From Oerskovia jenensis (GTDB lineage Bacteria; Actinomycetota; Actinomycetes; Actinomycetales; Cellulomonadaceae): a DNA stretch of 64,000 nucleotides. This document shows positions 25,503-34,356 of the stretch, one piece after another. Each line of letters opens with the position of its first letter. The stretch's first letter is position 1. Location of the stretch: the NCBI RefSeq assembly GCF_016907235.1, contig NZ_JAFBBO010000001.1:1612001-1676000 (forward strand), in the 5' to 3' direction. The notes under the pieces are model-generated. The model had not been told where the DNA came from, ran no database searches, and worked only from the letters and a program-made list of their open reading frames with translations. A program made the translations under genes and the position numbers.

Positions 25503-27188
25503 ATGAACGTCGCCCGCGTCCTGCGCGGGGTGACGACGGTCGTGGTGTCGGCCGCGGCCGGGGTGGTGCTGATGCTCGCGTCAGCCTCCCCGGCCGCGGC
25601 CCACGCCGTGATCGTCGACAGCGATCCTCGCGACGGCTCCGTCGTCGAGGACTCCCCCGCCCTGCTGACCCTCACGTTCAACGAACCCGTCCAGGTGCCG
25701 CCCGGCGGCGTCGCGCTGCTCGACGCCGCGGGGACGGCCGTCGCCGTCACGCCCACGGCGGTCGACTCCCGGGTGGAGATCGCGGTGCCCGCGGTGCTCG
25801 ACGACGGTACGTACGTCGTGAGCTGGCGCGTCACGTCCGGGGACACGCACCCGGTCGCGGGCGCGTTCACGTTCTCGGTCGGAGCACCGAGCGACACCGT
25901 CGCCGCACCCCCCGAACCCTCGACGTCGGCGGCGGTCTCGACGCTGCGCCGGGCGTCCCAGGCGTTCGTCTACGTCGGGACGCTCGGGGTGGCCGGCCTC
26001 GTGGTGTTCGAGCTCCTCCTGCTCGACGCGACCCCGGGCGCCATGCCGGTGCTCCGGCGTCGGCTCGACCGCAGGCGCCGGGGGCTCGCGGTCCTCGCCG
26101 GGGCGGGGCTGCTCGTCTCGGTACCGGTCACGGCCGTGTGGCAGGCGGGCCGCGGGGTCGGAGCGCTGCTGGAGCCCGAGGTCTGGGGCGCGGCCCTGGG
26201 GTCCGAGTCGGCCCTGGCCGCGCTCCTCGGTCTGGTGGGTCTGGTCGTCGCGACCATGTTCTGCCCCCGGGCGGGCCGGGCGACGCGTCGGCGGTGGCCC
26301 GTCCCGCTCGCGCTCGGCGCCGCCGCGCTGGCCGCGACCTCGCTGACGGTCGTGGGGCACACCCGGACGTTCGGTCCGGCGTGGCTCGTGCTCGGTGCCG
26401 ACGTGCTGCACGTGGCCGCGGGGTCCGTGTGGTTCGGCGGGATCCTGGGGTTGTGCCTGCTGCTGGCGCGCTCGTCGGGTGCGTCGGCCCAGCGGTCGGC
26501 GCGCACGGTCCTGCGCTTCTCGACCGTGGGCGCGTGGCTCGTCCTCGCGCTCGCCCTGAGCGGCGTCCTGCTGGGCTGGCGCATCCTCGGCTCGCTCGAC
26601 GCGCTCGTGACGACCGGGTACGGCCGGACGCTCCTGGTCAAGATCGCCCTGGCGCTGAGCCTCGTGGCGATCGCGGCGTGGAACCGGTACGGGCTCGTCC
26701 CGCACGTCGCGGAGGGTCCCGAGGGGCGTCTGCGTCTGCGCCGGACGGTCGTCGCCGAGGCGTCGGTCCTGACGGTGCTGCTGGTCGTGACCGGGGTGCT
26801 CGTCTCCCAGAGCCCGGTCGAGGCGCAGACCCGGGCCCCTGTCGAGGCGCAGAGCGCCGTGCCCGCCCAGGAGTTCGACGAACCCCTCGGGTCCGGGTCG
26901 CTCCGGGCCCGGGTCACCCCGGGCGCACTGGGCATCAACTCGCTCGAGCTGACCGTGCTCGACGCCGACGGCGCCCCGCTCGACCCCGTCGCTCTCCCCG
27001 AGGTCGGGCTCACGCAGCCCGAGCTGGGCATCGGCCCCTTCACGCCCACCGTCACGCGGACGGGCCCCGGGACCTACCTGGCCTCGATCGACCTGCCGAT
27101 GGCCGGGGCATGGGACGTCACGGTCGGCGTCCGCACCTCGAAGTACGAGAACCCGGTCGTCACGCTTCCCGTGGAGGTCTCCCCATGA
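25503..27188 (+). CDS. CopC-CopD fusion, copper resistance/uptake membrane protein
   Basis: A 561-residue protein. After the signal peptide the mature N-terminus is AHAVIVDSDPRDG, with the copper histidine of CopC, and SGDTHPVAGAFTFSV supplies the second histidine site. Residues about 145-420 form a CopD domain with eight or so membrane helices and conserved histidines (VVGHTRTFG, LGADVLHVAAGSVWFGG). A C-terminal extracytoplasmic domain of about 130 residues (FDEPLGSGSLRARVTPGALG) resembles the YtkA-like domain found on some actinobacterial versions. Copper enters or is held at the outer face. Its stop overlaps the next gene by four bases. Confidence 0.92.
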   Translation: MNVARVLRGVTTVVVSAAAGVVLMLASASPAAAHAVIVDSDPRDGSVVEDSPALLTLTFNEPVQVPPGGVALLDAAGTAVAVTPTAVDSRVEIAVPAVLDDGTYVVSWRVTSGDTHPVAGAFTFSVGAPSDTVAAPPEPSTSAAVSTLRRASQAFVYVGTLGVAGLVVFELLLLDATPGAMPVLRRRLDRRRRGLAVLAGAGLLVSVPVTAVWQAGRGVGALLEPEVWGAALGSESALAALLGLVGLVVATMFCPRAGRATRRRWPVPLALGAAALAATSLTVVGHTRTFGPAWLVLGADVLHVAAGSVWFGGILGLCLLLARSSGASAQRSARTVLRFSTVGAWLVLALALSGVLLGWRILGSLDALVTTGYGRTLLVKIALALSLVAIAAWNRYGLVPHVAEGPEGRLRLRRTVVAEASVLTVLLVVTGVLVSQSPVEAQTRAPVEAQSAVPAQEFDEPLGSGSLRARVTPGALGINSLELTVLDADGAPLDPVALPEVGLTQPELGIGPFTPTVTRTGPGTYLASIDLPMAGAWDVTVGVRTSKYENPVVTLPVEVSP

Positions 27189-27874
27189 CGCGTCCCACCC
27201 GGCCGGGCACCGGCTCGGCGGTCCGCCGCGGTGCCGTCCCCGGCCACCGCACCACCCGGGCAGGCCGTCGGCACGGTGCCCGCGCCGCCGCGGCCATCGG
27301 CCTCGCCGCGCTCCTGACCGTGACGGGCGTGCAGGGAGCGGCGGCCCACGTCCTGCTGGAGACCGCGACGCCGAACGGGGACGGCACCACCACGCTCACG
27401 TTCTCGTTCGAGCACGGCTGCGACGGCGCCCCGACGACGGGCCTCGACGTGACGCTCCCCGCAGGGGTCGAGGCGGTCTCGACCGCCCAGCCGGAGGGTT
27501 GGGCCGCGGAGCAGGAGCCGGGCGTGGTCCGCTGGGAGGGGACCCCCGTCGCCGACGGCACCGCCGCCCGGTTCGAGATCGTCGCCAGCATCACGGGCAC
27601 CGCCGGTCAGGCGTTCTGGTTCCCCACGACCCAGACGTGCACCGTGGGCTCGTCGGACTGGATCGACACCGACCCGTCGGGCGGGCACCCCGCGCCGAGC
27701 TTCGTCGCGACCACCGCGACGCTCGTCCCGCAAGCCCTCCCCCCGGGTTCCCCAGGTGGCCGGGAGGGCGGCTCGGCGGGCGCGAGCCTCGCGCAGACTC
27801 TCGCGGCAGTGGCGGCGGCCTCGCTCGCCGCGGCCTCCGCCGGCGCCTGGTACCTCGCCCGGCGTCGCTCCTGA
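27185..27874 (+). CDS. YcnI-family (DUF1775) copper-associated protein, copy 2
   Basis: A 229-residue protein with a long basic N-terminus (RRGAVPGHRTTRAGRRHG) before a signal peptide ending GAAA and mature HVLLETATPNGDG, again with histidine first. The core FEHGCDGAPTTGLDVTLPAGVEAV and FWFPTTQTCTVGSSDWI matches YcnI. A single helix near the C-terminus (AQTLAAVAAASLAAASAGAW) gives membrane anchoring. It overlaps copC/copD as ATGA. Two YcnI proteins flanking one CopCD suggests a copper relay at the cell surface. The operon ends at the 27899 hairpin. Confidence 0.87.
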   Translation: MTRPTRPGTGSAVRRGAVPGHRTTRAGRRHGARAAAAIGLAALLTVTGVQGAAAHVLLETATPNGDGTTTLTFSFEHGCDGAPTTGLDVTLPAGVEAVSTAQPEGWAAEQEPGVVRWEGTPVADGTAARFEIVASITGTAGQAFWFPTTQTCTVGSSDWIDTDPSGGHPAPSFVATTATLVPQALPPGSPGGREGGSAGASLAQTLAAVAAASLAAASAGAWYLARRRS

Positions 27875-27898
27875 GCGGCACGCCGGGCCGTGCCCACA

Positions 27899-27936
27899 CG
27901 AGGGGCCGCCGTTCCTACCGGAACGGCGGCCCCTCG
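27899..27936. terminator. Bidirectional hairpin between copper operon and xylB
   Basis: 17-base arms CGAGGGGCCGCCGTTCC (27899-27915) and complement (27920-27936) with TACC loop, lying between convergent genes, so it can serve both. Confidence 0.8.
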
Positions 27937-27954
27937 TCGCAAGCGCCCACGACC

Positions 27955-29430
27955 TCAGGTCAGGTCGCGCACCGCCGCGTACCGCGCACGGATCCCGGGC
28001 TCGGGGTCCGCGTCGTACCCCGTGCTCGACGACGTCTCCCACCGGGGAGCCTCCGCCTCGCCCGACAGCACCCACGCCGCCTGGCGAGCCGCGCCGTCGG
28101 CCACGTACTCGCCCGGCTCGGGGACCGTGACGGGCAGGCCGAAGACCTGCGGTGCGATGCGCCGCACCGCCTCGGACTGCGCGCCGCCCCCGATGAGCTG
28201 GAGGCGCTCGACCTGCACGCCCTGCGCGCGCAGGGCGTCGAGCCCGTCGGCCAGGCCGCACAGCATGCCCTCCACGGCGGCCCGCGCGAGGTGCGCGGGC
28301 GTCATGGTCGCGAGGCGCATGCCGTGCAGCGTGCCGCTCGCGTCTGGCCGGTTCGGCGTGCGCTCGCCCTCGAGGTAGGGGACGAGCACGAGACCGTCGG
28401 CTCCCGCCGGGGCCTGGAGCGCGAGCCGGGACAGGCCCGCGTGGTCCACGCCCAGGACCCGCGCGGTCGCGTCGAGGACGCGGCTCGCGTTGAGGGTCAC
28501 CCCGAGCAGCAGGTAGTTGCCCGTGGCGTCGGCGAAGCCGTTGACGAGCCCGCTCGCGTCGGCCGTGGGGGACGCAGCGATCGCGGAGACGACGCCCGAG
28601 GTCCCGATCGAGACCGCGACGTCGCCCGCACGCATGCCGAGGCCCAGGGCCGCGGCCGCGTTGTCCCCCGCGCCGGGGCCGATCAGGGCCCCGTCCGGGA
28701 CGCCCGCCCCGGCTGCCGTCCCCGCCGCCACACCACCAGACTCCCCCGGCCCGAGGACCCGGGGCAGGGCGACGTCCGAGCGTCCGAGCGCGAGCTCGAG
28801 CAGGTCGGTGCGGTAGGCACCGCGCCCGCCGTCGGCCGAGGCGTCGAAGTAGCCCGTCCCGGACGCGTCCGAGCGGTCGGTCACGAGCGCGCCGAGGTCG
28901 GGCTCGAGGCCCTCGCTCCGCGGCCCGTAGCCCGCGATGCGCCACGTCAGCCAGTCGTGCGGAAGCGCCACGGCCGCGACCCGCGCCGCGTTCTGCGGCT
29001 CGGCGTCGCGCAGCCAGCGCAGCTTGGTCACGGTGAGCGACGCGACGGGCACGGACCCGACGGCCTCGGCCCACGCCTTGGCCCCGGCGCCGGGGTCCCC
29101 GGCGCCGAGCTCACGGATCAGGTCCTGCGCGGCGCCGGCCGAGCGGGTGTCGTTCCACAGGAGCGCGGGACGGATCACCTCGCCGTCGGCGTCGAGCACG
29201 ACCATGCCGTGCTGCTGGCCGCCCACGGCCAGGGCCGCGACGTCGTCGAGCCCGCCCGCGACCTCGGCCGCGGTGCGGAACGCCGCCCACCAGGCGTCGG
29301 GCGAGACCTCGGTCCCGTCGGGGTGCGAGGCCGACCCGGAGCGCACGAGCGTCCCGGTCGCGGCGTCGCGGACGACGACCTTGCACGACTGCGTCGAGGA
29401 GTCGATCCCTGCGACGAGGACGGCACTCAT
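27955..29430 (-). CDS. xylB: Xylulokinase
   Basis: A 491-residue FGGY-family sugar kinase that phosphorylates D-xylulose with ATP. The N-terminal phosphate loop is [28 protein letters not shown] is the xylulose-side loop, WNDTRSA follows, and the C-terminal ATPase motifs are IGTSGVVSA and [20 protein letters not shown]. Length and order match the family. It lies downstream of xylA on the same strand, 148 bases away, with a hairpin between that may lower its expression. The pair turns xylose into xylulose 5-phosphate. Confidence 0.95.
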   Translation of the reverse strand: MSAVLVAGIDSSTQSCKVVVRDAATGTLVRSGSASHPDGTEVSPDAWWAAFRTAAEVAGGLDDVAALAVGGQQHGMVVLDADGEVIRPALLWNDTRSAGAAQDLIRELGAGDPGAGAKAWAEAVGSVPVASLTVTKLRWLRDAEPQNAARVAAVALPHDWLTWRIAGYGPRSEGLEPDLGALVTDRSDASGTGYFDASADGGRGAYRTDLLELALGRSDVALPRVLGPGESGGVAAGTAAGAGVPDGALIGPGAGDNAAAALGLGMRAGDVAVSIGTSGVVSAIAASPTADASGLVNGFADATGNYLLLGVTLNASRVLDATARVLGVDHAGLSRLALQAPAGADGLVLVPYLEGERTPNRPDASGTLHGMRLATMTPAHLARAAVEGMLCGLADGLDALRAQGVQVERLQLIGGGAQSEAVRRIAPQVFGLPVTVPEPGEYVADGAARQAAWVLSGEAEAPRWETSSSTGYDADPEPGIRARYAAVRDLT

Positions 29431-29510
29431 GCCACACCTCCACTCACCGCGGGGGCCGACGGCGGCGGGGACGGGTGGCCGGTCGTGGCGGGTCTGGCGG
29501 GCCGTGAGGT

Positions 29511-29539
29511 ACGAGCGGCCGGGAAGACCGGCCGCTCGT
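29511..29539 (-). terminator. Hairpin between xylA and xylB
   Basis: ACGAGCGGCCGG (29511-29522) pairs with its complement (29528-29539) around a five-base loop. Located after xylA in the direction of transcription; a partial terminator or processing site. Confidence 0.65.
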
Positions 29540-29578
29540 TCCCGGAGCCGTCGGCCCCCGCCACCGTGACGCCCGCCA

Positions 29579-30760
29579 TCAGCCGATCAGGTGCTTGAGC
29601 GCGAGCTGGTTGAGGCGCACGAAGCCGAAGTCACGCTCGGCCGCGGCCTCGACGTCGAACTCCTCGTAGGCCGCGCGGTCCGCGATCAGGTCGGCGACGG
29701 TCTCGCCCGCACCCAGGGTGCTCTCGCCGAGCTCGAACACGCCCGCGTGCTTGAACGCGGCCTGGACCTCGGGGTCGGCCCGGTACTCGGCGGACTTGCG
29801 CGCGAGCATCGAGTAGGTCTCCATGTTGGCCTTGGCCGAGTCCCAGACACCGACCTCGTTCTCGGTGCGCGAGGGCTTGTAGTCGAAGTGGCGGGGGCCC
29901 TCGTAGCGGGGTCCGCCGTTGGGGAAGCCGCTCTCGATGAGGTCGACCGTGAAGAACGCGGAGAGCAGGTCGCCGTGCCCGAACACGAGGTCCTGGTCGA
30001 ACTTGATGGACCGCTGGCCGTTGAGGTCGATGTGGAAGAGCTTGCCGGCCCACAGGGCCTGCGCGAGCCCGTGCGTGTAGTTCAGGCCGGCCATCTGCTC
30101 GTGGCCCGTCTCGGGGTTGAGGCCCACGATGTCGCCGTGCTCGAGCTTCGCGATGAGCGCGAGGGCGTGCCCGATGGTCGGGAGGAAGATGTCGCCGCGG
30201 GGCTCGTTGGGCTTGGGCTCGAGCGCGATCTTGATGTCGTAGCCCTGGTCCTTGATGTACGCGGCGGTGAGGTCGAGGCCCTCGGCGTAGCGCTCGTGCG
30301 CGGAGTGGAGGTCCTTGGCGCCGTCGTACTCGGTGCCCTCGCGGCCGCCCCACATGACGAACGTCTTGGCGCCGAGCGAGGCCGTGAGGTCCACGTTGCG
30401 CAGCACCTTGCGCAGCGCGTAGCGGCGGACGCCGCGGTCGTTCGAGGTGAGGCCGCCGTCCTTGAAGACGGGGTGGGAGAAGAGGTTGGTCGTGACCATC
30501 TCGATGGTCAGGCCGGTCTCGTCGGCGGCCTTCTTGACCTCGCCGAGGAGCTGCTCGCGGGTCGCGTCGTCGGAGCCGAAGGGCACGACGTCGTCGTCGT
30601 GGAACGTGAAGCCCCAGGCGCCCAGGTCGGCGAGCTTGCGCACGGACTCGGCCGGGTCGAGGTGGGGGCGGCTGGCTCCGCCGAACTGGTCCTGGCCGGT
30701 CCAGCCCACGGTCCACAGGCCGAAGGAAAAGTTGATGTTCTGGTCGATCGCGTCAGCCAC
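29579..30760 (-). CDS. xylA: Xylose isomerase
   Basis: A 393-residue actinobacterial (class I) xylose isomerase converting D-xylose to D-xylulose with two divalent metals. Visible active-site parts: [12 protein letters not shown] (His/Asp pair), [14 protein letters not shown] (Glu and Lys), [11 protein letters not shown] (Glu and His) and [17 protein letters not shown]. The chosen start is GTG at 30760, because GAGGAG lies six bases upstream and [11 protein letters not shown] then falls where family members begin. A longer frame to 30811 would add 17 residues without a ribosome site. Its promoter faces that of the ROK regulator. Confidence 0.96.
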   Translation of the reverse strand: MADAIDQNINFSFGLWTVGWTGQDQFGGASRPHLDPAESVRKLADLGAWGFTFHDDDVVPFGSDDATREQLLGEVKKAADETGLTIEMVTTNLFSHPVFKDGGLTSNDRGVRRYALRKVLRNVDLTASLGAKTFVMWGGREGTEYDGAKDLHSAHERYAEGLDLTAAYIKDQGYDIKIALEPKPNEPRGDIFLPTIGHALALIAKLEHGDIVGLNPETGHEQMAGLNYTHGLAQALWAGKLFHIDLNGQRSIKFDQDLVFGHGDLLSAFFTVDLIESGFPNGGPRYEGPRHFDYKPSRTENEVGVWDSAKANMETYSMLARKSAEYRADPEVQAAFKHAGVFELGESTLGAGETVADLIADRAAYEEFDVEAAAERDFGFVRLNQLALKHLIG

Positions 30761-30810
30761 GACAGTCTCCTCGTCGAGATGGGCCGGCTCCGTCATCGAG
30801 CAGGCCGTCA

Positions 30811-30854
30811 TTTGTTGTACGGATGAACTTATGCGGTCCTGTCGGTAAGGTCAA
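30811..30854 (-). promoter_or_regulatory. xylA promoter overlapping the divergent ROK gene promoter
   Basis: On the minus strand TTGACC (30854-30849), a 17-base spacer and TAAGTT (30831-30826) form a good promoter for xylA. The ROK gene's -10, TAAGGT (30846-30851), overlaps the xylA -35, so polymerases would exclude one another. GTTGTACGGATGAAC (30814-30828), just downstream of and overlapping the xylA -10, is a possible but weak operator. Confidence 0.7.
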
Positions 30855-30857
30855 GAC

Positions 30858-32165
30858 GTGAACCGCGACGAGTCCTCGACCGGCGTCAGGACGCCCACCC
30901 GGGCGCGCCCCACGGCCGCCCGCCAGCACACCCTGCGCGAGTACAACCTCGCCCTGGTCTCCCAGGCGCTCTTCGACGCGCCCCGCCCCCGCTCGCGTGC
31001 CGACATCGCGGCGACGACCGGACTCACGCGCGCCACGGTGTCCGTGCTCGTCGATCAGCTCATCGAGGCCCGCCTCGTGCGCGAGCTCCCACCGGTGACC
31101 CCCCTGCGCGCCGGACGCCCCGCCGTCCCCCTCACGCCCGCCGAGCGGACCATCGTCGGACTGGGCCTCGAGGTCAACGTCGACTACCTGGGCGGCACCG
31201 TCCTCGACCTCACGGGGCAGGTCGTCGCGCAGGAGGTCGTACCGGGCGACCTGCACGGCAGCGACCCGGCGGAGGTCCTCGGACGCCTGGGCACGCTCGC
31301 CCGCCGCCTCGTCGAGCAGGTCGAGGCCCAGGACATGCAGGTCGCGGGCGCGCGCCTCGCACTGCCCGGCCTGGTCGACGCCCGCGCGGGCCGCCTCCAG
31401 GTCGCCCCCAACCTCGGCTGGTCCTCGTTCCTGCCCCTGCCGCTGCTCGGCCTGCCCGACCGCCTGCCCGTCGAGATCGCCAACGAGGCCAACCTCGCGG
31501 GGCTCGCGCAGCTCGTGGCCCCGGTCCGGCCGGGCGCCCCGGTCGGGGAGCCGGGGAGCGCCGCACCCTCCGGCCCCCCGACACGGCCCGACGACGCCGC
31601 TCCCCCCGTGCCGTCGTCGTTCCTCTACGTCTCGGGCGAGGTGGGAATCGGCTCCGCGATCGTGATCGACCGCGAGCTCTTCCTCGGCAACCGGGGCTGG
31701 AGCGGCGAGATCGGGCACGTCGTGGTCGACCCGCACGGGCCGCGCTGCCTGTGCGGAGCCACCGGCTGCCTCGAGCAGTACGCGGGCAAGGACGCGATGC
31801 TGCGCGCGGCCGGCATCCCCCTGGACGCGCCGATCGAACGGTTCCTCGACGCGCTCGAGGAGGGCACGCCGTCGGCCCGCGAGGCCGCGACGTCGGCCGG
31901 GACCGCGCTGGGGCGCGCACTCGCGAACTTCGTGAACCTCGTCGACATCGAGACCGTGCTGCTGGGCGGGATCTACACCGACCTCCTGCCCTACCTGCGC
32001 GAGGCCCTGACGACCGAGCTCACGACCCGCGTGCTCGCGTCGCCCTGGACCGAGCTCGACCTGCGGCCCGCGCTCGTCGCGGGGCACGCGGCCATGATCG
32101 GCGGGGCACGCACCGTGCTGCGGGACGTGGTCGCGGCGCCGTCGGCGTGGACGACGAGCGACTGA
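30858..32165 (+). CDS. ROK family transcriptional regulator (probable xylose repressor)
   Basis: A 435-residue ROK-type regulator. The N-terminal helix-turn-helix is SRADIAATTGLTRATVSVLVDQLIEARLV (about 50-78). The sugar-kinase-like domain carries the zinc motif CLCGATGCLEQYAG and the SGEVGIGSAIVIDRELFLGNRGWSGEIGH segment. A Pro/Ala/Gly-rich stretch (PVRPGAPVGEPGSAAPSGPP) is inserted before it. GTG at 30858 is six bases after TAAGGT, so the mRNA is probably leaderless. Its position opposite xylAB, and the usual biology of such repressors, make xylose-responsive control of xylAB the best reading. Confidence 0.9.
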   Translation: MNRDESSTGVRTPTRARPTAARQHTLREYNLALVSQALFDAPRPRSRADIAATTGLTRATVSVLVDQLIEARLVRELPPVTPLRAGRPAVPLTPAERTIVGLGLEVNVDYLGGTVLDLTGQVVAQEVVPGDLHGSDPAEVLGRLGTLARRLVEQVEAQDMQVAGARLALPGLVDARAGRLQVAPNLGWSSFLPLPLLGLPDRLPVEIANEANLAGLAQLVAPVRPGAPVGEPGSAAPSGPPTRPDDAAPPVPSSFLYVSGEVGIGSAIVIDRELFLGNRGWSGEIGHVVVDPHGPRCLCGATGCLEQYAGKDAMLRAAGIPLDAPIERFLDALEEGTPSAREAATSAGTALGRALANFVNLVDIETVLLGGIYTDLLPYLREALTTELTTRVLASPWTELDLRPALVAGHAAMIGGARTVLRDVVAAPSAWTTSD

Positions 32166-32340
32166 CCGGGTCACCTCGGAGCGTCGCGGGCGCGCACCGG
32201 GCGCGCCTGGCGGCGCCCCCGGTGGACGGTGTGACCCGCGACGCACCGCACACCGGGAGAACGCGGGTACCGTCGTTCGTTGGACCACCGGGGACACTCA
32301 TGCCCCCGTATCGGTTGACCCACCCTCGGAAGGACCGGGC

Positions 32341-33114
32341 ATGACGACCACCCACATCCTGCAGGCGCGCGACCTCTAGGCCGGGCACGGCGGTGAGGAC
32401 GTCCTGCGCGGCGTCTCGATCGAGCTCGCGGCGGGGCAGGAGCCCGTGGGGATCGTCGGCCCGTCGGGCGTCGGGAAGTCGACGCTCATGAGCGCGCTGC
32501 TGGGCGAGGTCAAGCCGTCGAGCGGGACCGTGACGTGGGGCGGACGGACCGTGACGCGTCTCGGACGCCGCGACAAGAAGACGTTCAAGGCCGCGGTGCG
32601 GCGCGTGTCGCAGGACGGCCTGCCCGGCATCGACCCCGCGAGCACCGTGACGCACGTGCTCAAGTCCGGGCTGACCGACGCACGCAAGGGCGGGCGCCCC
32701 TCGGGGCAGTCGATCGAGGACCTGCTGGACCTCGTCGCCCTCGAGCACCGCTACGCGGACCGCCCGCTGCGCACCCTGTCGGGCGGCGAGCGTCAGCGCG
32801 TGGCCCTGGCCCGGGCGCTCGCGACCCGGCCCGACGTGCTGCTCCTCGACGAGCCGCTCACGGCGCTCGACCCGACCATGCGCGGCGAGATCGCCGGGCG
32901 GGTCAAGGAGACGGCCACGCGGCTCGGCACGGGCGTGCTCCTGGTGTCGCACGACCTCGAGCTCGTGCACCGCATGACGTCGTCCGCGCACCTCCTGGTC
33001 GACGGCGAGTTCGTCGAGTCCGGCCCGCTGCAGCAGGTCCTCGCGGAGAGCGAGCACCCCGTGGTCCGCGAGCTCGCGGAGGCCGCCCCGCTCGCGGTCC
33101 AGCGCTGGAGCTGA
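32341..33114 (+). pseudogene. ABC transporter ATPase gene with early in-frame amber stop
   Basis: From ATG 32341 the frame reads TTTHILQARDL, then TAG at codon 13 (32377-32379), then AGHGGEDVLRGVSIEL and a complete ATPase: Walker A GPSGVGKSTL, Q-loop VSQDG, signature LSGGERQRVALARAL, Walker B VLLLDEP, H-loop VSHD. The stop falls exactly where a conserved residue before the A-loop should be, so one base change broke an otherwise intact gene. A restart at GTG 32446 would remove the first strand and A-loop and leave little before Walker A. It resembles peptide/nickel-type ATPases; no permease lies beside it. Sequencing error, recent mutation or amber readthrough are all possible. Confidence 0.75.
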
Positions 33115-33157
33115 ACGGAGCGACCTGCGCGGCGCCCTCTGCTACGTGGTCGTCGAG

Positions 33158-33205
33158 CCCGAGGTTCGTCAGGCGACGTGTCGTCGCGGACCGACGAACC
33201 TCGGG
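33158..33205. terminator. Two-stem hairpin between convergent genes
   Basis: Outer arms CCCGAGGTTCGTC (33158-33170) and complement (33193-33205), inner stem GCGACG/CGTCGC. It lies between the broken ABC gene and the aldo/keto reductase, which face each other. Confidence 0.7.
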
Positions 33206-33232
33206 TCCGGCTGCCGGGTCGAGCGGGTGGGC

Positions 33233-34276
33233 TCAGCGCGTCGTGCCGTCGACCGCGAACGGCTCGATCGCCGCGATCTCCTCGGCCGTGAGCGCCGGTG
33301 CGTCGAGGGCGGCGACGTTGTTCTCGAGCTGCGCGACGCTGCTCGCGCCCACGAGCGCCGACGTGATGCGCTCGTCGCGCAGGACCCAGCTCAGCGCGAG
33401 CTGCGCGAGCGACTGGCCGCGCCCGGCCGCGATCTCGTTGAGCGCACGGGCGCGCTCGAGGTAGGTCTCGGAGATCGCGGTGGGCTTGAGGAAGTGCCCG
33501 ACGGCGGCGCGCGAGTCCGCGGGCACCTCGCCCGAGAGGTAGCGGTCCGTGAGGAGCCCCTGCTGGAGGGGCGAGAAGACGATGGTCCCGATGCCCAGGT
33601 CCTCGACGACGTCGAGCAGGTTCTCGCCGTCGTCGTGCCCGGCCTCGGGCAGCTCGACGTGCCGGTTGAACATCGAGTAGCTGGGCTGGTGGATGAGCAG
33701 CGGGGTGCCGAGGTCGGCGAGGATCTGGGCCGCCTCGCGCGTCTGGGAGGGCGAGTAGTTGGAGACGCCGACGTACAGCGCACGCCCGCTCACGACGGCC
33801 GTGTGCAGCGCCCCCATGGTCTCCTCGAGCGGGACCGTCGGGTCGAACCGGTGCGAGTAGAAGATGTCGACGTAGTCGAGGCCCATGCGGGCGAGCGACT
33901 GGTCGAGCGAGGACAGCAGGTACTTGCGCGAGCCGCCGTCGCCGTAGGGGCCGGGCCACATGTCGTAGCCGGCCTTGCTCGAGATCACGAGCTCGTCGCG
34001 GTAGGGGCGCAGGTCGCGCGCGAGGTGGCGCCCAAAGTTCTCCTCGGCCGAGCCGTAGGGCGGGCCGTAGTTGTTCGCGAGGTCGAAGTGCGTGATCCCC
34101 AGGTCGAACGCGCGGCGCAGGATCGCGCGCTGGTTGTCGAACGGGTTGACGTCACCGAAGTTGTGCCAGAGGCCCAGCGACAGTGCAGGGAGGGCGAGTC
34201 CGCTGCGACCGGAGCGCCGGTACGTCATGGACTCGTAGCGGTCGTCGGCAGCGAGGTAGCGGGGTGCAAGAGGCAT
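33233..34276 (-). CDS. Aldo/keto reductase, YghZ (L-glyceraldehyde 3-phosphate reductase) type
   Basis: A 347-residue NADPH-dependent reductase. Opening MTYRRSGRSGLALPALSLGLWHNFGD and FDLANNYGPPYGSAEENFGR are hallmarks of the YghZ/AKR14 group; catalytic Asp, Tyr, Lys and His appear in FDLANNYG, ISSKAGY and FYSHRFD. The C-terminal ALVGASSVAQLENNV binds the cofactor. CAGAAT lies six bases before the ATG at 34276, so a leaderless start is likely. It probably detoxifies aldehydes or L-glyceraldehyde 3-phosphate; the true substrate could differ. Confidence 0.9.
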   Translation of the reverse strand: MPLAPRYLAADDRYESMTYRRSGRSGLALPALSLGLWHNFGDVNPFDNQRAILRRAFDLGITHFDLANNYGPPYGSAEENFGRHLARDLRPYRDELVISSKAGYDMWPGPYGDGGSRKYLLSSLDQSLARMGLDYVDIFYSHRFDPTVPLEETMGALHTAVVSGRALYVGVSNYSPSQTREAAQILADLGTPLLIHQPSYSMFNRHVELPEAGHDDGENLLDVVEDLGIGTIVFSPLQQGLLTDRYLSGEVPADSRAAVGHFLKPTAISETYLERARALNEIAAGRGQSLAQLALSWVLRDERITSALVGASSVAQLENNVAALDAPALTAEEIAAIEPFAVDGTTR

Positions 34277-34356
34277 GCTGCCATTCTGCACCCGGGGTCC
34301 GGGCGGGGTCGCGGGGATTCCCCGACGGCTGGTGCGACCCCGGCCCGGCTCTCGGG

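Noticed and set aside
30761-30811. Seventeen-residue longer xylA product from ATG 30811
   Set aside because: GAGGAG is optimally placed for GTG 30760, and the longer form would add residues absent from family members.
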